From positions 1 to 50,919 of the forward strand of contig NZ_LMVQ01000571.1 of assembly GCF_001545925.1 (NCBI RefSeq): a stretch of 50,919 bases of DNA, given 5' to 3'. The DNA comes from Mycobacterium sp. NAZ190054 (GTDB lineage: Bacteria > Actinomycetota > Actinomycetes > Mycobacteriales > Mycobacteriaceae). Positions 46,477 to 50,919 of this stretch are shown one piece after another (positions within the stretch are counted from its first letter, which is position 1; each line of letters begins with the position of its first letter). The notes beneath the pieces are model-generated. The model was not told the DNA's origin. It worked only from the letters and a program-made list of their open reading frames with translations, and did not search any database. A program made the translations under genes and the position numbers.

Positions 46477-48048
46477 ATGTCAGCCCTGACGCCTGCAGAA
46501 CAGCGGCGAGGTTCGCGCCCGGAATCGTCGTGGACCGGCGACCGGAACCGCTGCCTGCCCACCGGAACCGTCACGCTGCTGCTCGCCGACATCGAAGGTT
46601 CCACCCAGCTGTGGGACACCCAGCCCCACCGGATGGCGGCCGCGCTGGCGACCATGGATCGCGTCGTCGACGAGCTCGCCTACCTCAACAACGGCGTGTG
46701 CCCGGTCCAACAGGGCGAGGGCGACAGCTTCGTCATCGCGTTCGCCCGCGCCGGCGACGCGGTGGCGTGCGCGCTCGATCTACAACTGGCCGCGTTGTCG
46801 CCCATCCGGTTACGCATCGGCATCCACACCGGTGCCGCCGACCTGCGCGACGAAGGCAACTACATGGGACCGCTGATGAACCGCGCGGCGCGGCTGCGCG
46901 ACCTCGGCCACGGCGGGCAGATCCTGATGACCTCGGCGACAACGCACCTGGTCGACGACGTGCTGCCGCCGCAGGCGTGGGTCAACGGCGTCGGCAGCTA
47001 TGCGCTGCGCGGGCTGACCCGGCCCGAACGCGTCGCGCAGCTGTGCCATCCGGATCTGCAGAACGAGTTTCCGCCTCTGCGGGGCGGCGCGGTCGGCGCG
47101 TTCCACCAGCGTCCCGCGTACCTGACCGAATTCGTCGGTCGCACTGCCGAACTGGAGGACGTCTCCCGGCTCGTCGCCGGCCGCCGGCTGGTCACCCTGT
47201 GCGGGCCCGGCGGTGCCGGCAAGACCCGGCTGGCGGTCGAAAGCGCCGACCGTGTGCGCGACCGGTTCGACGACGGCGTGTGGTACGTCGACCTGGCCGG
47301 CGTCACCGACCCGGCCATGGTGCCGCGCACGGCAGCGCAGAGCCTGGCGCTGCCGGGGGCCGCCGGTGAGACTGGGGTGGCACAGTACATCGGCGACCGC
47401 AACCTCTTGTTGGTCGTGGACAACTGCGAGCACCTGCTCGACGCCGGTGCGGATCTGGTCGGCGCCGTGTTGAGCGGCTGCCCCGGGGTGACGGTGCTGG
47501 CCACCAGCCGCGAGCCGCTGGCGGTCGCCGGTGAACAGATCTACCGCGTGCCGCCGATGACGCCGGACGACGCGACCGCCTTGTTCGTCGAGTGCGCCGG
47601 CCGGGCGGACGCGGCGTTCGTCCCGCGACCCGACGACGCTGTGACGGTGGCGGAGATCTGCCGCCGGCTCGACGGTCTGCCGCTGGCGATCGAGATCGCC
47701 GCGGCACGCGCCGGGACGCTGACTCTCATGGAGATTCTCGGGAGTGTCGTTGCCCGCCTGCATGTTCCGCACCCCGGGCGCCGATCGGTCGCGCCCCGGC
47801 ACAGGACGCTGCGTGCGTGCGTCGACTGGTCGTATCGGCGGCTCGCCGACTCCGAGAAATCGCTGCTGAGCCAACTCGCCAGGCACGCACACGGATTCGA
47901 CGTCGATGCGGCGCAGGATGTTGTCAGCGCCCTTGTCGACAAGTCGCTGCTGATCTGTGACCACCACAGCGGCCGGACGCGTTACCGGCTGAGCGAAACC
48001 GTGCGGCAGTACGCCCTGGAATGCCCGGGTAGCCAAACTCCACCGTGA
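46477..48048 (+). CDS. Class III adenylyl cyclase-ATPase regulator lacking the LuxR domain (Rv0386-like, shortened)
   Basis: The 523-aa protein joins a class III nucleotidyl cyclase (about 28-190) to an AAA/NB-ARC ATPase. Metal-binding Asp residues are D38 (LADIEGSTQLW) and D83 (QQGEGDSF). The substrate-selecting positions are Q79 and N128 instead of Lys and Asp, the same unusual pair known in Rv0386. N135 and R139 (MNRAAR) are the transition-state residues. The ATPase has the P-loop GPGGAGKT (243-250), LLVVDNCEHLL and DGLPLAIEIAAARAG. Relatives of about 1,100 residues end in a LuxR DNA-binding domain; this one stops after RLSETVRQYALE, so the TPR and HTH parts are absent. The RBS is GGTGGAGA. 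It probably makes cAMP weakly; the output is lost or supplied elsewhere. Confidence 0.88.
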   Translation: MSALTPAEQRRGSRPESSWTGDRNRCLPTGTVTLLLADIEGSTQLWDTQPHRMAAALATMDRVVDELAYLNNGVCPVQQGEGDSFVIAFARAGDAVACALDLQLAALSPIRLRIGIHTGAADLRDEGNYMGPLMNRAARLRDLGHGGQILMTSATTHLVDDVLPPQAWVNGVGSYALRGLTRPERVAQLCHPDLQNEFPPLRGGAVGAFHQRPAYLTEFVGRTAELEDVSRLVAGRRLVTLCGPGGAGKTRLAVESADRVRDRFDDGVWYVDLAGVTDPAMVPRTAAQSLALPGAAGETGVAQYIGDRNLLLVVDNCEHLLDAGADLVGAVLSGCPGVTVLATSREPLAVAGEQIYRVPPMTPDDATALFVECAGRADAAFVPRPDDAVTVAEICRRLDGLPLAIEIAAARAGTLTLMEILGSVVARLHVPHPGRRSVAPRHRTLRACVDWSYRRLADSEKSLLSQLARHAHGFDVDAAQDVVSALVDKSLLICDHHSGRTRYRLSETVRQYALECPGSQTPP

Positions 48049-48065
48049 GGTCGGCTCGGCTGACT

Positions 48066-48071
48066 ACCATC
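48066..48071 (+). promoter_or_regulatory. Candidate -10 box for the NERD-helicase gene
   Basis: TACCAT (TANNNT) precedes the GTG at 48096 by 24 nt, leaving a short leader that contains the RBS GGGGGGGAG (48081-48089). Confidence 0.35.
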
Positions 48072-48095
48072 ACCCTGAACGGGGGGGAGCCAACT

Positions 48096-49751
48096 GTGAC
48101 CATCACCGCCGCCGAGACACCGCGGCTGGCCAACGGCGCCGAGCGCAAGGTGTGGCAGGCCCTGATCGACCAGCTCGAACCCGGCGATCTGGTGATTCCG
48201 GGCAAGCGGGTCACCGACCACCTCAAAGACCACGAGGTCGACTTCTTCGTCGCGATCGAGGGCGCCGGCATCGTCTGCCTGGAGGTCAAAGGCGGCGAGG
48301 TCTGGCACGACGGCCAGACCTGGCGGCAGCGGCGCCGCGGCCACGTGCACAAGATCGACCCGGTCCGTCAGGCCCGCGAAGCCTGCTACGCGCTGCGCAG
48401 CTTCATCGAGAACGACCCCCGGTGGAGCCAGGGCCGGCTGCGCTGGGACCACATCGTGGTGCTGCCCAACACCGACCTGCCCGACGACTTCGCGCTGCCC
48501 GAGTGTCCGCGCTGGAAGGTGATCGACCGCACCGACCTGTCCGACATCGCCGCCAAGCTGCGCGAGGTGCTGCACGCCCAGGAGCTCGACCGGCCGCTGT
48601 TGACCCGCGACGGCATCGCCCAACTGAGCGAATCGCTGAGCGGGCGCGGTCTGCCGCAACGCAACGTCGTCGCCCGCGCGCTCGAAAACGAGGACGCCGC
48701 CGATATTCTCACCGAACATCAGTCGGTCATCCTCGACGCCATCCGGATGCTGCACCGAGTCGAGATCCGCGGCGGTGCCGGCAGCGGCAAGACGTTCCTC
48801 GCGATGGAGCAGGCCCGACGGCTGGCCCGCGACGGTCAGCGCGTCGCGCTGGTCTGCTATTCGCACGGCCTGGCGTCCTACCTGGAGCGCATCACCGCCG
48901 CCTGGAACCGGCGCCAACAACCCGCCTACGTCGGCGAGTTCCACGACCTCGGCAAGCGCTGGGGTGCCCCGGCGGGCCCGGACGAAGCCCTGCGCACCGA
49001 CGAGACCATCCAGTTCTGGGAACACGACCTGCCCGCGCAGATGACGGAGCTCGCAACGCGACTCGACGACGGCCACCGCTTCGACGCGATCGTCGTCGAC
49101 GAGGCCCAGGACTTCGCCGACGCCTGGTGGGATCCGCTGCTGGCCGCGCTGAAGGACGAGGACACCGGCGGACTGTACGTGTTCACCGACGAGGGTCAGC
49201 GGGTGTTCAATCGGCACGGTTCACCGCCGGTGCCGCTGGTGCCCCTCGTGCTGGACCACAATCTGCGCAACACCCGCCAGATCGCCAATGCGTTCCAGCC
49301 GTTGGTGGATCACCCGATGCGCTTCCTCGGTGGTGAGGGTCCGGCGGTCAAGTACGTGCCGTGTTCACCGGCCGTTGCGATGAACGCCGGCGACGACGAG
49401 GTCGAGCTACTTCTCGAAGAGGGTTGGCGGCCTGAGGATGTCGCACTGCTGACGACGGGCACGCGCCACCCCGAGCAGCGGGAGCGGCAGGCCGCGGGCA
49501 GCGCCGCCTACTGGGACAGCTTCTGGGACGCCGAGCAGGTGTTCTACGGCCACGTGCTCGGCTTCAAGGGCCTGGAACGTCGCGCGGTGGTGCTCGTCGT
49601 CAACGAGGAGTCCGCGTTCGAGCGCTCCCGCGAACGGCTCTACGTCGGATTGTCCAGAGCCCGTGATCAACTCGTCGTCTGCGGCGATCCCGACTTCCTG
49701 CGCGAGGTCGGTGGACCCGATCTCGCTCGGCGGTTGAATATTTTGGACTAA
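48096..49751 (+). CDS. NERD-domain nuclease fused to a UvrD-like SF1 helicase
   Basis: The 551-aa protein begins with a NERD domain (about 12-120), a PD-(D/E)XK-related nuclease fold with E16, D49 (HEVDFFV), E63 and K65 (LEVKGG). The SF1 helicase follows: Walker A GGAGSGKTF (about 227-235), DEAQDF (D335), LDHNLRNTRQIANAF and the late motifs FKGLERRAVVLV and LYVGLSRARDQL. The helicase is shorter than UvrD. It probably processes DNA in the cytoplasm; NERD-helicases occur in defence islands and DNA repair. I chose the GTG at 48096 because of the G-rich RBS; an in-frame GTG at 48045 overlapping the cyclase stop is possible. Confidence 0.88.
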   Translation: MTITAAETPRLANGAERKVWQALIDQLEPGDLVIPGKRVTDHLKDHEVDFFVAIEGAGIVCLEVKGGEVWHDGQTWRQRRRGHVHKIDPVRQAREACYALRSFIENDPRWSQGRLRWDHIVVLPNTDLPDDFALPECPRWKVIDRTDLSDIAAKLREVLHAQELDRPLLTRDGIAQLSESLSGRGLPQRNVVARALENEDAADILTEHQSVILDAIRMLHRVEIRGGAGSGKTFLAMEQARRLARDGQRVALVCYSHGLASYLERITAAWNRRQQPAYVGEFHDLGKRWGAPAGPDEALRTDETIQFWEHDLPAQMTELATRLDDGHRFDAIVVDEAQDFADAWWDPLLAALKDEDTGGLYVFTDEGQRVFNRHGSPPVPLVPLVLDHNLRNTRQIANAFQPLVDHPMRFLGGEGPAVKYVPCSPAVAMNAGDDEVELLLEEGWRPEDVALLTTGTRHPEQRERQAAGSAAYWDSFWDAEQVFYGHVLGFKGLERRAVVLVVNEESAFERSRERLYVGLSRARDQLVVCGDPDFLREVGGPDLARRLNILD

Positions 49752-49818
49752 CGGAGCAAGAGCTACGGTGGGCCGGTGGCATGGGTAGCGCCCCGTTACT
49801 CACGGGCGTGCTCTGGGC

Positions 49819-50232
49819 TCAATCGTCTTTGTCGGCCCAGGCGCCCAAGCGAAGTTCCTTCTCCTTGCGCTCGATGTAGTCGAAGTCGATGAGGTGGAGG
49901 GCATAGCTCACTCCTTGTACACACAGCGTCAAGGTCTCCAAGTCACACCAATAGGTGTGCATGTCGGCCGCTGAGATTGCCGGTGTGACCGAGCCGGCCA
50001 GTCGGCTCGGTCCTTGTAGTGCGCTATTCGCGTAGCGGGAGAGCTCGACGTCGGTCTCCCAGAAACCTGCCCGGCAGCCGATCGGCTTGGTGATGACCCG
50101 TATGACGCCTGCGCTCTCGATGGGCACGTCCGTGCGTAATTCGTATGGCAACTGGAGGACTTTCTGGGGAAGCGGTTCGAAATCTGACCCGCAGCCCTCT
50201 TCGCAGACTTGCCCTGGGAGCTCAGCGTGCAT
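49819..50232 (-). CDS. Hypothetical protein, family not recognised
   Basis: The 137-aa product is soluble, with beta-rich segments (LQLPYELRTDVPIESAGVIR, GFWETDVELSRYA) and a charged C-terminus (DYIERKEKELRLGAWADKDD). It has five Cys, three of them near the N-terminus (VCEEGCGSD) and in GCRAG. On the minus strand TAGAAT ends 6 nt before the ATG, a leaderless arrangement that supports both the gene and its start. It converges with the NERD-helicase gene and diverges from the nuclease-like gene. GC is lower than in the core genes around it. Confidence 0.6.
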   Translation of the reverse strand: MHAELPGQVCEEGCGSDFEPLPQKVLQLPYELRTDVPIESAGVIRVITKPIGCRAGFWETDVELSRYANSALQGPSRLAGSVTPAISAADMHTYWCDLETLTLCVQGVSYALHLIDFDYIERKEKELRLGAWADKDD

Positions 50233-50238
50233 TCTGCA

Positions 50239-50244
50239 ATTCTA
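50239..50244 (-). promoter_or_regulatory. Leaderless-type -10 box of the 137-aa hypothetical gene
   Basis: TAGAAT on the minus strand (TANNNT) lies 6 nt before the ATG ending at 50232. Confidence 0.5.
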
Positions 50245-50353
50245 TTGGCGATCACTGACACTCACGCCAAACGGATTCCCAGGCTCTCAGGAAATCGTGT
50301 CCATGTCCCCGAAATCCCCGACTTTTCGGCGTTGTCAGTGCAATATCGCAGTC

Positions 50354-50806
50354 ATGGTCGCAACAGAAGACAAGGTCGTCAAAGCCGCCGCCTACTACCG
50401 CAAAAAGCTGGACGCCCGCCCTGCGCCACCCGAATCGCTTTCTCAAGCACCCGATAGCCAACTCCAGGTCATTGTGAAGCGTGCCGGAGCGCAACGTCGT
50501 TCTCCGGCGCTCTTGGCCCGGCTCGAAGAAGCCTTCAGAGACGCGGGAATCCTGACGTTCCCCTCGCTCACCGACCCGTTCCTTAAGCCGACGGACCGCG
50601 TGCGGATGCTGGACGCCAATCAGCCCGTAGAGGGTTTGGCGCCAAAACGCGAACTGTTCCCGACCGAGCGGGATCTCCAAAGTTTCATCTGGGCGCGTAG
50701 AGACCAGATCAACGAGTTCCGTAAACGAGGCTTATCTGGGTTCCAAGAGCAGGCACGCCTTGACAGTGGTCGCCGCGTGGACATCTTGTGTATGGGGTTC
50801 CCCTGA
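50354..50806 (+). pseudogene. PD-(D/E)XK-like nuclease gene cut by an IS3-family element
   Basis: From the ATG at 50354 the frame encodes a helical N-terminus (VVKAAAYYRKKLDA, VKRAGAQRRSPALLARLEEA) and then the beginning of a nuclease-like domain: ERDLQSFIWARRDQINEF and SGRRVDILCMG. The last motif has the position and form of a catalytic Asp strand, as in NucS/DUF91-like enzymes. The reading frame ends at a stop (50804-50806) that belongs to the insertion sequence, so the Glu/Lys half of the active site is lost or lies beyond the element. A longer in-frame start at 50087 runs antisense through the neighbouring gene and is unlikely. The family assignment rests on a few motifs. Confidence 0.6.
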
Positions 50807-50919
50807 AAAAGTGGACACGGTTAGCTTGATTGCTGATTGATTCGTGTGGCGATCTCAAAGTCGATGGGTGAGATCATTCCCAGTGAACTGTGCCGCCTGT
50901 CATGGTTGTAGTAGCGAAG
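50803..50919 (-). mobile_element. End of an IS3-family insertion sequence (runs off the window)
   Basis: The sequence changes abruptly after 50,803. It begins TGAAAAAGTGGACACGG, which looks like a terminal inverted repeat, and contains the 3' end of a transposase on the minus strand. Only one end of the element is inside the window, so the second repeat and the target duplication cannot be seen. Confidence 0.75.
50821..50919 (-). CDS. IS3-family transposase OrfB, C-terminal end (partial)
   Basis: The last 32 residues read LRYYNHDRRHSSLGMISPID followed by FEIATRINQQSS. The YNHDRRHSSLGM.SP pattern is the hallmark end of the rve (DDE integrase) domain of IS3-family OrfB. The catalytic residues lie outside the window. 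Confidence 0.85.
   Translation of the reverse strand, partial: LRYYNHDRRHSSLGMISPIDFEIATRINQQSS

Noticed and set aside
49792..49806. CCCGT/ACGGG hairpin between convergent genes as terminator
   Set aside because: Only a 5-bp stem with no U-tract; chance occurrence is likely at this GC.

Overview
The window looks like chromosomal DNA of a fast-growing mycobacterium (Mycolicibacterium/Mycobacterium type). GC is high, a PonA2-type bifunctional penicillin-binding protein carries a PASTA domain and a proline-rich tail, a DUF1206 membrane protein and a VanW-domain protein are present, one adenylyl cyclase-ATPase is of the Rv0386 class, and several genes have leaderless starts in which a TANNNT -10 box lies 6-7 nt before the start codon.

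Layout. (1) 1-5,614: envelope and housekeeping genes: a chimeric LON-domain ORF, ponA2 (minus), an SPFH/slipin protein, a DUF1206 protein and a fragment of a mycobacterial surface-type protein. (2) 5,615-6,405: a decayed stretch with a DUF3592-like scrap. (3) About 6,406-34,812: a 28-kb defence island, all on the plus strand. It holds an SF1 helicase with a Vsr-type nuclease and DUF3320-like tail; a tight operon of a Hrq1/MrfA-like DEAD helicase with DUF1998 and a Vsr/DUF559-like tail, a DrmD-like SNF2 ATPase, a DrmMI/PglX-like N6-adenine methylase, McrB, McrC and an unknown acidic 622-aa protein; a cytoplasmic SIMPL-domain fusion protein; a PLD-nuclease/DEAD-helicase/DUF3427 protein; and a truncated DUF6884 gene. 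(4) 34,781-35,713: two frameshifted minus-strand chromosomal genes at the right edge. (5) 35,878-41,129: VanW protein, a gene fragment, DODA-type dioxygenase, patatin and RNase HI-like protein. (6) 41,230-48,048: a SEC-C protein, a NarL-type regulator, a receiver-only protein, a NarL-class histidine kinase and a shortened cyclase-ATPase. (7) 48,096-50,919: a NERD/UvrD-like helicase, an unknown protein, a PD-(D/E)XK-like gene cut by an insertion, and the end of an IS3-family transposase.

How the genes may work together. The operon from 12,094 to 29,321 is packed with gaps of 6 and 18 nt and overlaps of 4, 29 and 1 nt. Its SNF2 and methylase genes match class 1 DISARM in type and size. A single helicase-DUF1998-nuclease polypeptide stands where DrmA and DrmB would be, and McrBC is co-transcribed. 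I infer a DISARM-like modification and restriction core joined to a McrBC restriction module, with the 622-aa protein and perhaps the SIMPL fusion as undescribed accessory parts. That joint action is inference; domain identities come from motifs read directly in the translations.
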